Shown: one piece after another, positions 37,859-47,711 of the stretch
Layout: each line of letters opens with the position of its first letter
Position numbering within the stretch: the first letter of the stretch is position 1
Origin: Pseudomonas nitroreducens NBRC 12694
Lineage (GTDB): Bacteria; Pseudomonadota; Gammaproteobacteria; Pseudomonadales; Pseudomonadaceae
Assembly: GCF_002091755.1 (NCBI RefSeq)
Contig: NZ_BDAI01000011.1
Location: 1-64,000, forward strand
DNA: 64,000 nucleotides
Reading direction: 5' to 3'
Notes under the pieces: generated by a model
Told to the model about the DNA's origin: nothing
Seen by the model: the letters and a program-made list of their open reading frames with translations, nothing else
Databases searched by the model: none
Position numbers and translations under genes: made by a program

Positions 37859-38809
37859 TCAGTTGTCGTCGAGGAACTTTTCAGCGTCCAGCGCGGCCAT
37901 GCAGCCGGCGCCGGCAGAAGTGATCGCCTGGCGGTAGACGTGGTCGGCCACGTCGCCAGCGGCGAACACGCCGTCGATGCTGGTCAGGGTCGCGTTGCCT
38001 TCGGCGCCGCCCTTGATCTTCAGGTAACCGTCATGCATCTCCAGCTGGCCCTTGAACAGGTCGGTGTTGGGCTTGTGGCCGATGGCGATAAATACGCCGG
38101 ACAGGTCCAGTTGGCGGGTTTCGCCGCTTTCGGCGTCTTTCAGGCGAACGCCGATCACGCCCATGTCGTCGCCCAGGACTTCGTCCAGTGTGGTGTTCCA
38201 GTGCAGGCGCACGTTGCCGTTCCTGGCTTTTTCGAACAGCTTGTCCTGAAGGATCTTCTCCGAGCGCAGCTTGTCGCGGCGGTGGATCAGGTGGACTTCC
38301 TTGGCGATGTTGGACAGGTACAGCGCTTCTTCCACGGCGGTGTTGCCGCCACCGACCACGCAGACGACCTGGTTGCGGTAGAAGAAGCCGTCACAGGTGG
38401 CGCAGGCGGAAACGCCCTTGCCCATGAAGGCCTCTTCCGAGGACATGCCCAGGTACTGGGCCGAGGCGCCGGTGGCGATGATCAATGCGTCGCAGGTGTA
38501 GGTGCCGCTGTCGCCCTTGAGGGTGAAGGGCTTCTGCTGCAACTCGGCGGTGTGGATGTGGTCGTAGACGATCTCGGTATCGAAACGCTTGGCGTGCTGC
38601 TCCATGCGCTGCATCAGGGCGGGACCGGTCAGGCCTTCGACGTCGCCGGGCCAGTTGTCGACCTCGGTGGTGGTGGTGAGCTGGCCGCCGGGCTGGATGC
38701 CGGTGATGACAAGAGGCTTGAGGTTGGCGCGCGCGGCATACACGGCCGCGGTGTAGCCCGCGGGGCCGGAGCCCAGGATGATCAGGCGCGAATGCTTGAC
38801 TTCACTCAT
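37859..38809 (-). CDS. trxB: thioredoxin reductase
   Basis: 316 residues. FAD GSGPAGYTAAVYAARA at the N-terminus, redox pair Cys136/Cys139 (CATC), NADPH GGGNTAVEEALYLS, and FAAGDVADHVYRQAITSAGAGCMAALDAE at the C-terminus. It reduces thioredoxin with NADPH. First gene of the trxB-aat-bpt run, divergent from ftsK. Confidence 0.97.
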   Translation of the reverse strand: MSEVKHSRLIILGSGPAGYTAAVYAARANLKPLVITGIQPGGQLTTTTEVDNWPGDVEGLTGPALMQRMEQHAKRFDTEIVYDHIHTAELQQKPFTLKGDSGTYTCDALIIATGASAQYLGMSSEEAFMGKGVSACATCDGFFYRNQVVCVVGGGNTAVEEALYLSNIAKEVHLIHRRDKLRSEKILQDKLFEKARNGNVRLHWNTTLDEVLGDDMGVIGVRLKDAESGETRQLDLSGVFIAIGHKPNTDLFKGQLEMHDGYLKIKGGAEGNATLTSIDGVFAAGDVADHVYRQAITSAGAGCMAALDAEKFLDDN

Positions 38810-39030
38810 AAAAAGACTCCATAAGCCTTTGTCACGTAAGAGAATGCATGCTCCAATTGAGCAGCCGAAAAGCGGTGTTGGGCTATGCTACACCGAACCC
38901 CGGAAAGCCGGCAAAAGCGCAGTCGGGCACATCCGGGGTCGCTGGCATCGGCCGGCCAAAGCCGTACAATAGGCCCGTTTCGCGGCCCAACGACTCTCGG
39001 AAGCGCGTATAGCGCAGGATTAGAAGCGTT

Positions 39031-41436
39031 TTGAAGGACACCACAGCAAGCCATGCCGCCGCCTGGCGCCAGCAATTGCATTACCGTCTGAAGGAAGGGG
39101 CCCTGATCGCGCTTGGCGCGCTCTGCCTTTACCTCTGGATGGCGCTGCTCACCTACGATTCCTCCGATCCGGGCTGGAGCCACTCCAGTCACGTCGAGCA
39201 GGTGCAGAACGCTGCCGGCCGTCTGGGGGCGCTGAGCGCCGATATCCTGTTCATGGTGCTGGGGTACTTCGCCTACCTGTTCCCGCTGCTGCTGGCGGTG
39301 AAAACCTACCAGGTCTTCCGCAAGCGCCACCTGCCTTGGGAGTGGAGTGGCTGGCTGTTCTCCTGGCGCCTGATCGGCCTGGTGTTCCTGGTGTTGTCCG
39401 GTTCCGCCCTGGCCTATATCCATTTCCATACCAGCGGTGCCCACATGCCGGCTACCGCGGGCGGCGCCCTGGGGGAAAGCCTCGGCCAGCTGGGCGTCAA
39501 TGCGCTGAACGTGCAGGGCAGCACGCTGCTGTTTCTGGCGCTGTTCCTCTTCGGCATGACGGTGTTCGCCGACCTGTCCTGGTTCAAGGTGATGGACGTC
39601 ACCGGCAAGATCACCCTCGACCTGTTCGAGCTCATTCATAACGCCACCAACCGCTGGTGGAGCGCCCGCAGCGAGCACAAGCAGCTCGTCGCCCAGTTGC
39701 GTGAAGTCGACGAACGCGTGGCCGAAGTTGCCGCGCCCATCGTTGCTGATCGCCGCGAGCAGGCCAAGGTCAAGGAGCGCCTGATCGAGCGCGAGGAAGC
39801 GCTGGTCAAGAGCGTGCAGGAGCGCGAGAAGCGCGTGGCGCCGAAGATCGACGTCCCGCCGCCGCCTACCAAGCCGGCCGAGCCGAGCAAGCGCGTGCTG
39901 AAAGAGAAGCAGGCGCCGCTGTTCGTCGATACCGCCGTGGAAGGCACGCTGCCGCCGCTGTCGATCCTCGACCCGGCCTCGGAAAAGAAGCAGAGCTATT
40001 CGCCCGAATCCCTGGAGGCCATGTCGCGCCTGCTGGAGATCAAGCTCAAGGAGTTCGGCGTCGAAGTCATCGTCGAGTCCGTGCATCCGGGCCCGGTGAT
40101 CACCCGTTTCGAAATCCAGCCGGCCGCCGGTGTGAAGGTCAGCCGTATCTCCAACCTGGCCAAGGACCTGGCACGTTCGCTGGCAGTGATCAGCGTGCGC
40201 GTGGTGGAAGTCATCCCCGGCAAGACCACCGTGGGTATCGAGATTCCCAACGAAGACCGGCAGATGGTGCGCTTCTCCGAAGTGCTGATGACGCCGGAAT
40301 ACGACGAGCACAAGTCCACCGTGCCGCTGGCCCTGGGCCACGATATCGGCGGTCATCCGATCATCACCGACCTGGCGAAGATGCCGCACCTGCTGGTGGC
40401 CGGTACTACCGGTTCCGGTAAGTCGGTGGGCGTGAACGCCATGCTGCTGTCGATCCTGTTCAAGTCCACGCCGGAAGAGGCGCGGCTGATCATGATCGAC
40501 CCGAAGATGCTGGAGCTGTCGATCTACGAAGGCATTCCGCACCTGCTCTGCCCGGTCGTCACTGACATGAAGGAGGCCGCCAACGCGCTGCGCTGGAGCG
40601 TCGCCGAGATGGAGCGCCGCTACAAGCTGATGGCGGCCATGGGCGTGCGTAACCTGGCTGGCTTCAACCGCAAGGTGAAGGACGCGGAGGAGGCCGGCAC
40701 CCCGCTGACCGACCCGCTGTACCGTCGCGAGAGCATGGAAGACGAAGCGCCGCTGCTGCAGACCCTGCCGACCATCGTGGTCGTCGTGGACGAATTCGCC
40801 GACATGATGATGATCGTCGGCAAGAAGGTGGAAGAGCTGATCGCCCGTATTGCCCAGAAGGCGCGTGCGGCAGGCATCCACCTGATTTTGGCGACCCAGC
40901 GTCCGTCGGTGGATGTGATCACCGGCCTGATCAAGGCGAACATCCCCACCCGCATCGCCTTCCAGGTGTCCAGCAAGATCGACTCGCGCACCATTCTCGA
41001 CCAGGGCGGCGCCGAGCAACTGCTGGGCCACGGCGACATGCTCTACCTGCCGCCGGGCACCGGCCTGCCGATCCGTGTCCATGGTGCCTTCGTGTCCGAC
41101 GACGAAGTGCACCGTGTCGTTGAGGCGTGGAAGCTGCGTGGCGCACCGAACTATATCGAGGACATTCTCGCCGGCGCCGATGAAGGCGGTGGTGGTTCGT
41201 TCGACGGTGGCGGCGAAGGCAGCGAGGGCAGCGAGGACGATCCGCTCTACGACGAAGCCGTGCGCTTCGTGACCGAAAGCCGCCGGGCTTCCATCTCTGC
41301 CGTGCAGCGCAAGCTGAAGATCGGCTACAACCGCGCCGCGCGGATGATCGAGGCCATGGAAATGGCCGGCGTGGTCACCGCGATGAATACCAATGGCTCG
41401 CGTGAAGTGATCGCGCCGGCCCCGATCCGTGATTGA
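39031..41436 (+). CDS. ftsK: DNA translocase FtsK
   Basis: 801 residues. There are four N-terminal membrane helices (to ~residue 185), a relatively short charged linker (~190-320), and the motor with Walker A GTTGSGKSVGVNAML and Walker B PTIVVVVDEFADMM. The C-terminal gamma winged helix (EDDPLYDEAVRFVTESRRASISAVQRKLKIGYNRAARMIEAM) reads KOPS and activates XerCD. The TTG start (39031) keeps the conserved WRQQLHYRLKEGALI N-terminus in frame; no ATG lies before it. Confidence 0.96.
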   Translation: MKDTTASHAAAWRQQLHYRLKEGALIALGALCLYLWMALLTYDSSDPGWSHSSHVEQVQNAAGRLGALSADILFMVLGYFAYLFPLLLAVKTYQVFRKRHLPWEWSGWLFSWRLIGLVFLVLSGSALAYIHFHTSGAHMPATAGGALGESLGQLGVNALNVQGSTLLFLALFLFGMTVFADLSWFKVMDVTGKITLDLFELIHNATNRWWSARSEHKQLVAQLREVDERVAEVAAPIVADRREQAKVKERLIEREEALVKSVQEREKRVAPKIDVPPPPTKPAEPSKRVLKEKQAPLFVDTAVEGTLPPLSILDPASEKKQSYSPESLEAMSRLLEIKLKEFGVEVIVESVHPGPVITRFEIQPAAGVKVSRISNLAKDLARSLAVISVRVVEVIPGKTTVGIEIPNEDRQMVRFSEVLMTPEYDEHKSTVPLALGHDIGGHPIITDLAKMPHLLVAGTTGSGKSVGVNAMLLSILFKSTPEEARLIMIDPKMLELSIYEGIPHLLCPVVTDMKEAANALRWSVAEMERRYKLMAAMGVRNLAGFNRKVKDAEEAGTPLTDPLYRRESMEDEAPLLQTLPTIVVVVDEFADMMMIVGKKVEELIARIAQKARAAGIHLILATQRPSVDVITGLIKANIPTRIAFQVSSKIDSRTILDQGGAEQLLGHGDMLYLPPGTGLPIRVHGAFVSDDEVHRVVEAWKLRGAPNYIEDILAGADEGGGGSFDGGGEGSEGSEDDPLYDEAVRFVTESRRASISAVQRKLKIGYNRAARMIEAMEMAGVVTAMNTNGSREVIAPAPIRD

Positions 41437-41455
41437 TTCGACTTCGAGGATTTCG

Positions 41456-42079
41456 ATGCGTCTGATCCGCCTGTTGTTCGTTGCTGCGCTGGCCTTTGCC
41501 GGCGCCCAGGCCCATGCCGACGATGCTGCTGCGCAGCGCCTGAGCGGGATGCTCACCAAGGCCCAGACAATGACCGCGCGCTTCTCCCAGCTGACCCTGG
41601 ACGGTAGCGGCACCCGCCTGCAGGAAACCGCCGGCACCCTGGGCCTCAAGCGCCCTGGCCTGTTCCGCTGGCACACCGATGCGCCGAACGAGCAGCTGCT
41701 GATCTCCAACGGTGAGAAAATCTGGCTGTACGACCCGGACCTGGAGCAGGTGACCATCCAGAAGCTCGACCAGCGCCTGACCCAGACCCCGGCGCTGCTG
41801 CTGTCCGGTGACGTGTCGAAGATCGGCCAGAGCTTCGATATCACCGCGAAGGATGGCGGCAACGTGGTCGACTTCACCCTCAAGCCCAAGTCCAAGGACA
41901 CCCTGTTCGACAGCCTGCGGATTTCCTTCCGCAGCGGTGTGGTGAACGACATGCAGCTGATCGACAGCGTCGGCCAGCGCACCAATATCCTGTTCTTCGA
42001 CGTGAAGATGAACGAGCCGATGGACACCAAGCAGTTCGTCTTCGACGTGCCCAAGGGCGTCGACGTCATCCAGGAATGA
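41456..42079 (+). CDS. lolA: outer-membrane lipoprotein carrier protein LolA
   Basis: 207 residues with signal peptide MRLIRLLFVAALAFAGAQAHA. The mature beta-barrel-like fold has FSQLTLDGSGTRLQETAGTLGLKRPGLFRWHTDAP. It ferries lipoproteins from LolCDE to LolB across the periplasm. Start 41456 lies 19 nt after ftsK with GAGGA upstream. Confidence 0.97.
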   Translation: MRLIRLLFVAALAFAGAQAHADDAAAQRLSGMLTKAQTMTARFSQLTLDGSGTRLQETAGTLGLKRPGLFRWHTDAPNEQLLISNGEKIWLYDPDLEQVTIQKLDQRLTQTPALLLSGDVSKIGQSFDITAKDGGNVVDFTLKPKSKDTLFDSLRISFRSGVVNDMQLIDSVGQRTNILFFDVKMNEPMDTKQFVFDVPKGVDVIQE

Positions 42080-42114
42080 CCGGCCGCGCGCCGGATTGAT
42101 CGATAGGTAATACC

Positions 42115-43440
42115 GTGGACCTGTTCCGCTCCGCCCCCGTTTCCCAGCCCCTGGCCGCGCGGCTGCGCGCGACCAGCCTGGACGAGTACGTCGGCCAGGA
42201 GCATCTGCTCGCCCGTGGCAAGCCGCTGCGTGAGGCGCTGGAGCAGGGCGCGCTGCACTCGATGATCTTCTGGGGCCCGCCCGGAGTCGGCAAGACCACC
42301 CTGGCGAAACTGCTGGCGCAGGTCACCGACGCGCACTTCGAGACCCTCTCGGCGGTGCTCTCGGGCGTGAAGGAAATCCGCCAGTCGGTGGAAGTGGCCA
42401 AGCAGCATGCTGCGCAGTATGGCCGTCGCACCATCCTCTTCGTCGATGAAGTGCACCGCTTCAACAAGAGCCAGCAGGATGCGTTCCTGCCTTACGTTGA
42501 AGACGGCACGCTGATCTTCATCGGCGCGACCACCGAGAACCCGTCCTTCGAGTTGAACAACGCGTTGCTCTCCCGTGCCCGCGTCTACGTGCTGAAAAGC
42601 CTGGACGAAGCGGCCCTGCGGCGGTTGGTAGAACGCGCATTGACCGAGGAAAAGGGCCTGGGCAAGCGCAACCTGAGCCTGCCCGACGACAGTTTCGCGA
42701 TCCTCATGGCCGCCGCCGACGGCGATGGGCGGCGCCTGCTCAATCTGCTGGAGAACGCTTCCGACCTCGCCGAAGACAACAGCGAGATCAGCGCCGAGCT
42801 GCTGCAGAACCTGCTGGGCGACTCACGCCGGCGCTTCGACAAGGGCGGCGAGGCTTTCTACGACCAGATCAGCGCGCTGCACAAGTCAGTGCGTGGTTCC
42901 AGCCCCGATGGCGCGCTGTACTGGTATTCGCGCATGCTCGATGGTGGCTGCGATCCGCTGTACATCGCCCGCCGAGTGGTGCGCATGGCCAGCGAGGACA
43001 TCGGCAATGCCGATCCGCGCGCGCTGACCCTGTGCCTTCACGCCTGGGACGTGCAGGAACGCCTCGGCAGCCCGGAGGGCGAGCTGGCGATTGCACAGGC
43101 TATCGTTTACCTGGCCTGTGCGCCGAAGAGCAATGCCGTCTACAACGCTTACAACACGGCGCGCCGTGACGTGGCGGAGAGCGGTTCGCTGGAAGTGCCG
43201 CTGCATTTGCGCAACGCGCCGACCAAGCTGATGAAGAACCTGGGCTATGGCGACGAGTATCGCTATGCCCATGATGAGCCGGATGCCTATGCGGCCGGAG
43301 AAGACTACTTCCCCGAGTCCATGGAACCGCGCCAGTATTACCAACCCGTGCCGCGCGGGCTCGAACTGAAGATCGGCGAAAAGCTGCGCCACCTGGCCAG
43401 CCTCGACAAGGCCAGTTCCCGCCGTCGCAGAAAATCCTGA
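42115..43440 (+). CDS. rarA: replication-associated recombination protein A (RarA/MgsA)
   Basis: 441-residue AAA+ clamp-loader-like ATPase. Walker A GPPGVGKTTLAK, Walker B LFVDEVHRFNKSQQDAFLP, sensor 1 GATTENPSFELN. The C-terminal tetramerisation domain includes AIVYLACAPKSNAVYNAYNTA. GTG start with a TAGGT ribosome region. It is in the usual lolA-rarA-serS order. Confidence 0.96.
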   Translation: MDLFRSAPVSQPLAARLRATSLDEYVGQEHLLARGKPLREALEQGALHSMIFWGPPGVGKTTLAKLLAQVTDAHFETLSAVLSGVKEIRQSVEVAKQHAAQYGRRTILFVDEVHRFNKSQQDAFLPYVEDGTLIFIGATTENPSFELNNALLSRARVYVLKSLDEAALRRLVERALTEEKGLGKRNLSLPDDSFAILMAAADGDGRRLLNLLENASDLAEDNSEISAELLQNLLGDSRRRFDKGGEAFYDQISALHKSVRGSSPDGALYWYSRMLDGGCDPLYIARRVVRMASEDIGNADPRALTLCLHAWDVQERLGSPEGELAIAQAIVYLACAPKSNAVYNAYNTARRDVAESGSLEVPLHLRNAPTKLMKNLGYGDEYRYAHDEPDAYAAGEDYFPESMEPRQYYQPVPRGLELKIGEKLRHLASLDKASSRRRRKS

Positions 43441-43486
43441 AGTGGCGCCCTTGAGCGCCGCCTGACACTAGACACGAGAAGACACC

Positions 43487-44767
43487 ATGCTCGATTCCAA
43501 ACTGGTTCGTACCCAGCCGCAGGAAGTGGCCGAACGCCTGGCCACCCGTGGCTTTACCCTGGACGTGGCGCGCATCGAAGCGCTGGAGAGCCAGCGCAAG
43601 GCCGTGCAGACCCGCACCGAGACCCTGCAGGCCGAGCGCAACTCGCGCTCCAAGGCCATCGGCCAGGCCATGAAGAATGGCGAGGACGTCGCGCCGCTGA
43701 AGGCCGAAGTCAATCGCATGGCCGAGGAGCTGGAGTCGGGCAAGCGCGAGCTGGATGCCATCCAGGCCGAGCTGGACAGCCTGCTGCTGAATATCCCGAA
43801 CCTGCCGCACGAATCCGTGCCGGTCGGTGCCGATGAAGAAGAGAACGTCGAAGTCCGTCGCTGGGGCACCCCGCGCACCTTCGACTTCGAGATCAAGGAC
43901 CACGTCGCCCTGGGCGAGCAGCACGGCTGGCTGGACTTCGAGACCGCCGCGCGCCTGTCCGGCGCCCGCTTCGCCCTGATGCGCGGCCCGATCGCCCGCC
44001 TGCACCGCGCACTGGCGCAGTTCATGCTCGACCTGCATACCCGCGAACACGGCTACGAAGAGGCCTATACCCCGTACCTGGTACAGGCTCCGGCGCTGCA
44101 GGGTACCGGCCAACTGCCGAAGTTCGAAGAAGACCTGTTCAAGATCCAGCGTGAAGACGAGGCCGATCTGTACCTGATCCCGACCGCCGAAGTCTCGCTG
44201 ACCAACATCGTTGCCGGGCAGATTCTTGATGCGAAGGAGCTGCCGCTGAAGTTCGTCGCCCATACTCCCTGCTTCCGCAGTGAGGCTGGTGCGTCGGGTC
44301 GCGATACCCGCGGCATGATCCGTCAGCACCAGTTTGACAAAGTCGAGATGGTGCAGATCGTCGAGCCGTCGAAATCCTGGGAAGCCCTGGAAAGCCTGGT
44401 CGGTAACGCCGAGAAGGTGCTCCAGGCCCTGGAACTGCCGTACCGCGCCCTGGCGCTGTGCACTGGCGATATGGGCTTCGGCGCCGCCAAGACCTACGAT
44501 CTGGAAGTCTGGGTGCCGAGTCAGGACAAGTACCGCGAGATTTCCTCCTGCTCCAACTGTGGCGACTTCCAGGCCCGTCGCATGCAGGCGCGCTACCGTA
44601 ACCCGGAAACCGGCAAGCCCGAGCTGGTGCATACCCTCAACGGCTCCGGACTGGCCGTGGGCCGCACCCTGGTCGCCGTGCTGGAGAACTACCAGCAGGC
44701 CGACGGTTCGATTCGCGTGCCGGAAGTGCTCAAGCCGTACATGGCGGGCATCGAGGTAATCGGCTGA
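43487..44767 (+). CDS. serS: serine-tRNA ligase
   Basis: 426 residues, class II synthetase. The N-terminal antiparallel coiled coil (~30-100) grips the long variable arm. Motif 2 is FRSEAGASGRDTRGMIRQHQFDKVE; motif 3 is HTLNGSGLAVGRTLVAVLENYQ. A cognate tRNA-Ser lies at 51.0 kb. Confidence 0.98.
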   Translation: MLDSKLVRTQPQEVAERLATRGFTLDVARIEALESQRKAVQTRTETLQAERNSRSKAIGQAMKNGEDVAPLKAEVNRMAEELESGKRELDAIQAELDSLLLNIPNLPHESVPVGADEEENVEVRRWGTPRTFDFEIKDHVALGEQHGWLDFETAARLSGARFALMRGPIARLHRALAQFMLDLHTREHGYEEAYTPYLVQAPALQGTGQLPKFEEDLFKIQREDEADLYLIPTAEVSLTNIVAGQILDAKELPLKFVAHTPCFRSEAGASGRDTRGMIRQHQFDKVEMVQIVEPSKSWEALESLVGNAEKVLQALELPYRALALCTGDMGFGAAKTYDLEVWVPSQDKYREISSCSNCGDFQARRMQARYRNPETGKPELVHTLNGSGLAVGRTLVAVLENYQQADGSIRVPEVLKPYMAGIEVIG

Positions 44768-44768
44768 G

Positions 44769-46154
44769 ATGGACTTCCTGCCGCTGTTCCACATCCTGCG
44801 CGGACGTCGCGCGCTACTGGTCGGCGGCGGTGATGTCGCACTGCGCAAGGCGCGCCTGCTGAATGACGCCGGCGCGGTGCTGCGTGTGGTGGCGCCGGAG
44901 GTGCACTCCGAGCTGCGAGAGTTGGTCGAGGAGGGCGCGGGCGAATTGATCCTGCGCCCCTACGCCCAGGGCGACCTGCAGGACTGCGTGCTGGTCATCG
45001 CCGCCACCGACGATGAGCCGCTCAACGCCCAAGTGTCCCGAGACGCCAACGAGCGCGGCGTACCGGTCAACGTGGTCGACGCACCGGCCCTGTGCAGCGT
45101 GATCTTCCCCGCCATCGTCGACCGTTCGCCGCTGGTGGTGGCTGTCTCCAGTGGCGGCGACGCGCCGGTGCTGGCGCGCCTGCTGCGCGCCAAGCTGGAA
45201 ACCTGGATTCCCGCGACCTACGGCCAACTGGCCGGCCTGGCCAGCCGCTTCCGCGAGCGCGTGAAGCAGCGCCTGCCGGACCTGCAGCAGCGCCGCAAGT
45301 TCTGGGAAGAGGTGTTCCAGGGCCCGGTCGCCGAGCGCATGCTCGCCGGCCAGCCGAACGAAGCGGAGCGCTTGCTGGCGGATAAGCTGGAAGCGCCGCA
45401 GCCCGAATCCCGTGGCGAGGTCTATCTGGTCGGCGCCGGCCCTGGCGATCCGGACCTGCTGACCTTCCGTGCCCTGCGCCTGATGCAGCAGGCCGATGTG
45501 GTGCTCTATGACCGCCTCGTTGCGCCGGCCATCCTTGAGCTGTGCCGCCGCGATGCGGACCGCCTGTATGTCGGCAAGCGCCGCGCGGACCACGCCGTGC
45601 CGCAGGATGAGATCAACCGCCAATTGGTCGAGCTCGCCCAGCAAGGGAAGCGCGTGCTGCGCCTGAAGGGCGGTGATCCGTTCATCTTCGGCCGTGGCGG
45701 CGAGGAGATCGACGAACTGGCGGCCAACGGAATCCCGTTCCAGGTGGTGCCGGGCATTACCGCGGCAAGCGGCTGCGCGGCCTATGCCGGTATTCCGCTG
45801 ACACACCGTGATTACGCACAATCCGTACGCTTCGTGACCGGGCACTTGAAGGACGGCACCACCGATCTGCCCTGGAACGACCTGGTCGCTCCGGGCCAGA
45901 CCCTGGTGTTCTACATGGGCCTCGTCGGCTTGCCGGTCATCTGCGAGCAACTGGTGCGTCACGGCCGCTCCGCCGACACGCCTGCCGCCCTGGTGCAGCA
46001 GGGCACCACGGTGCATCAGCGCGTGTTCACCGGCACCCTGGCGAATCTGCCGGAGCTGGTCGCCGAGCACGAAGTGCATGCGCCGACTCTGGTGATCGTC
46101 GGGGAAGTGGTGCAGCTGCGCGAAAAGCTGGCGTGGTTCGAGGGGCAGCAGTGA
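44769..46154 (+). CDS. cysG: siroheme synthase CysG (trifunctional)
   Basis: 461 residues. The N-terminal NAD-dependent precorrin-2 dehydrogenase/ferrochelatase has GGGDVALRKARLL and the phosphoserine region AVSSGGDAPVLARLLRAKLE. The C-terminal SAM-uroporphyrinogen III methyltransferase has VYLVGAGPGDPDLLTFRALRL and LKGGDPFIFGRGGEE. It makes siroheme for sulfite and nitrite reductases. It begins one base after serS. Confidence 0.97.
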   Translation: MDFLPLFHILRGRRALLVGGGDVALRKARLLNDAGAVLRVVAPEVHSELRELVEEGAGELILRPYAQGDLQDCVLVIAATDDEPLNAQVSRDANERGVPVNVVDAPALCSVIFPAIVDRSPLVVAVSSGGDAPVLARLLRAKLETWIPATYGQLAGLASRFRERVKQRLPDLQQRRKFWEEVFQGPVAERMLAGQPNEAERLLADKLEAPQPESRGEVYLVGAGPGDPDLLTFRALRLMQQADVVLYDRLVAPAILELCRRDADRLYVGKRRADHAVPQDEINRQLVELAQQGKRVLRLKGGDPFIFGRGGEEIDELAANGIPFQVVPGITAASGCAAYAGIPLTHRDYAQSVRFVTGHLKDGTTDLPWNDLVAPGQTLVFYMGLVGLPVICEQLVRHGRSADTPAALVQQGTTVHQRVFTGTLANLPELVAEHEVHAPTLVIVGEVVQLREKLAWFEGQQ

Positions 46155-46498
46155 AAGCCCCTTACGTGGTGATCCTGGGCGCCGTGTGCTGTGCCATGGG
46201 GTTCACCGCGCCGGCCTCAGCGGCCAGCTTCGATTGCAAGAAGGCCAGGCAGGCCGACGAGAAAGCCATCTGCGCGGACCGCCAACTGTCCGAAATGGAC
46301 GTGCAGGTGGCAACCACCTACCGCCTGTTGCGCGGCCTGTTTGCGATGGGCATGCGGGGCAACCTGGGTGACTCCCAGCTCGCCTGGCTGGAGCAGCGCC
46401 GCGCCTGCGGCGCCAACAAGGCCTGCCTGAAGCAGCGTTACCAGGAGCGCCTGGGCGCGCTGCAGAAGGTCTACGACGGTATCGAAAAACCGATCTGA
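46151..46498 (+). CDS. LprI/DUF1311-like small periplasmic protein
   Basis: 115 residues with a signal peptide (VVILGAVCCAMGFTAPASA). The mature part SFDCKKARQADEKAICADRQLSEMDVQVATTYR...WLEQRRACGANKACLKQRYQERLGAL has the four-Cys LprI/DUF1311 pattern of lysozyme-inhibitor-like proteins. Function inferred from family only. The GTG start overlaps the cysG stop (GTGA), so it is translationally coupled. Confidence 0.85.
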   Translation: MKAPYVVILGAVCCAMGFTAPASAASFDCKKARQADEKAICADRQLSEMDVQVATTYRLLRGLFAMGMRGNLGDSQLAWLEQRRACGANKACLKQRYQERLGALQKVYDGIEKPI

Positions 46499-46512
46499 TC
46501 CGCTCTTGACCT

Positions 46513-46588
46513 TGTAGGAGCGGGCTTGCTCGCGAGCCGCTTGACGCTGATGGCTTGCGCTGGGTCCGTGATCAAGCTCGCTCCCACA
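46513..46588. repeat. degenerate REPIN
   Basis: The first arm TGTAGGAGCGGGCTTGCTCG and the second arm GATCAAGCTCGCTCCCACA are the same REP family as the copy at 3950-4019 but diverged. It sits in the convergent space between the LprI-like gene and the hydroquinone reductase gene. Confidence 0.8.
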
Positions 46589-46621
46589 GGTCTGATGGCG
46601 AATTCCGCTCCCGCGGCTGAC

Positions 46622-47623
46622 TCAGCCCCTACGGAAAATACCCTCGCCCGCCAGATGCTCGCGCCCGTGCGGACTGGTGAAGTCCTGCTGCGGCCCCAGA
46701 GGCACGATGCCGGTCGGGTTGATGGTGCGATGGCTGCCGTAGTAGTGGTGCTTGATGTGCTGGAAATCCACCGTACCGGCAACGCCGTCCAGTTGATACA
46801 ACTCGCGCAGCCAGCCGGACAGGTTCGGATAGTCCGCCAGGCGCCGCAGGTTGCACTTGAAGTGGCCGTGGTAGACCGCATCGAAGCGGATCAGCGTAGT
46901 GAACAGGCGCACATCGGCTTCGGTCAGGTATTCGCCCGCCAGGTAGCGCTGCTCGCCCAGGCGCTCTTCCAGCCAGTCCAGTTCATTGAACAATGTCTTG
47001 AAGGCTTCTTCGTAGGCGTCCTGCGTCGTCGCGAAGCCCGCACGGTAAACACCGTTGTTCACGGCCGGGTAGATACGCTCGTTCAGCTCATCGATCTGCG
47101 CGCGCAGCGGCTCCGGGTAGAGGTCCAGTTTGTTGCCGGTGATGCCGTCGAAAGCGGTGTTGAACATGCGGATGATCTCCGCCGATTCGTTGCTGACGAT
47201 GCGCTGCTCATGCTTGTCCCACAGCACTGGTACGGTGACACGGCCGGTGTAGTGCGGGTCGTCCCGGGTATAGCGTTGATGGAGGAAGTCGAGGCCTTCG
47301 AGTTTGTCGCCGGTGGAGCCGAGCGCCTTGTCGAAGGTCCAGCCGTTTTCCAGCATCAGCCAACTGACAACCGACACGTCGATCAACGATTCGAGGCCCT
47401 TGAGCTGGCGGTAGATCAGCGTGCGGTGAGCCCAAGGGCAGGCCAGGGATACGTAGAGGTGATAGCGGCCGGCCTCGGCGCGGAAGCCGCCTTCGCCGGT
47501 GGGGCCGGGCTGACCGTCGGCGGTGACCCAATTGCGGCGCTGCGCATTTTCGCGCTGGAAGCGGCCGTCCTTGCTGGTGTCATACCACTGATCTTGCCAG
47601 CGGCCATCAATCAACTGTCCCAT
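46622..47623 (-). CDS. glutathionyl-hydroquinone reductase (Xi-class GST, YqjG-like)
   Basis: 333 residues. Catalytic Cys62 lies in SLACPWAHRTLIYRQLKGLE, diagnostic of Xi-class GST/ECM4/PcpF-type reductases. The C-terminal GST helical domain includes LAGEYLTEADVRLFTTLIRFDAVYHGHFKCN. It reduces glutathionyl-hydroquinones to hydroquinones. Monocistronic. Confidence 0.92.
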   Translation of the reverse strand: MGQLIDGRWQDQWYDTSKDGRFQRENAQRRNWVTADGQPGPTGEGGFRAEAGRYHLYVSLACPWAHRTLIYRQLKGLESLIDVSVVSWLMLENGWTFDKALGSTGDKLEGLDFLHQRYTRDDPHYTGRVTVPVLWDKHEQRIVSNESAEIIRMFNTAFDGITGNKLDLYPEPLRAQIDELNERIYPAVNNGVYRAGFATTQDAYEEAFKTLFNELDWLEERLGEQRYLAGEYLTEADVRLFTTLIRFDAVYHGHFKCNLRRLADYPNLSGWLRELYQLDGVAGTVDFQHIKHHYYGSHRTINPTGIVPLGPQQDFTSPHGREHLAGEGIFRRG

Positions 47624-47711
47624 CTTGAGTGCTCCAGAAAGCGGGAAGATGGGACCAGTCTATCGGCTCTGGCTCGATTGTTTAGCGCAAAAACAGGATT
47701 CCAGCTATCGA

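Noticed and set aside
38806..42456. 1216-codon open frame on the minus strand
   Set aside because: Antisense to ftsK, lolA and rarA. Low-complexity Arg/His/Gln-rich product, no start signal, and the sense genes are certain.
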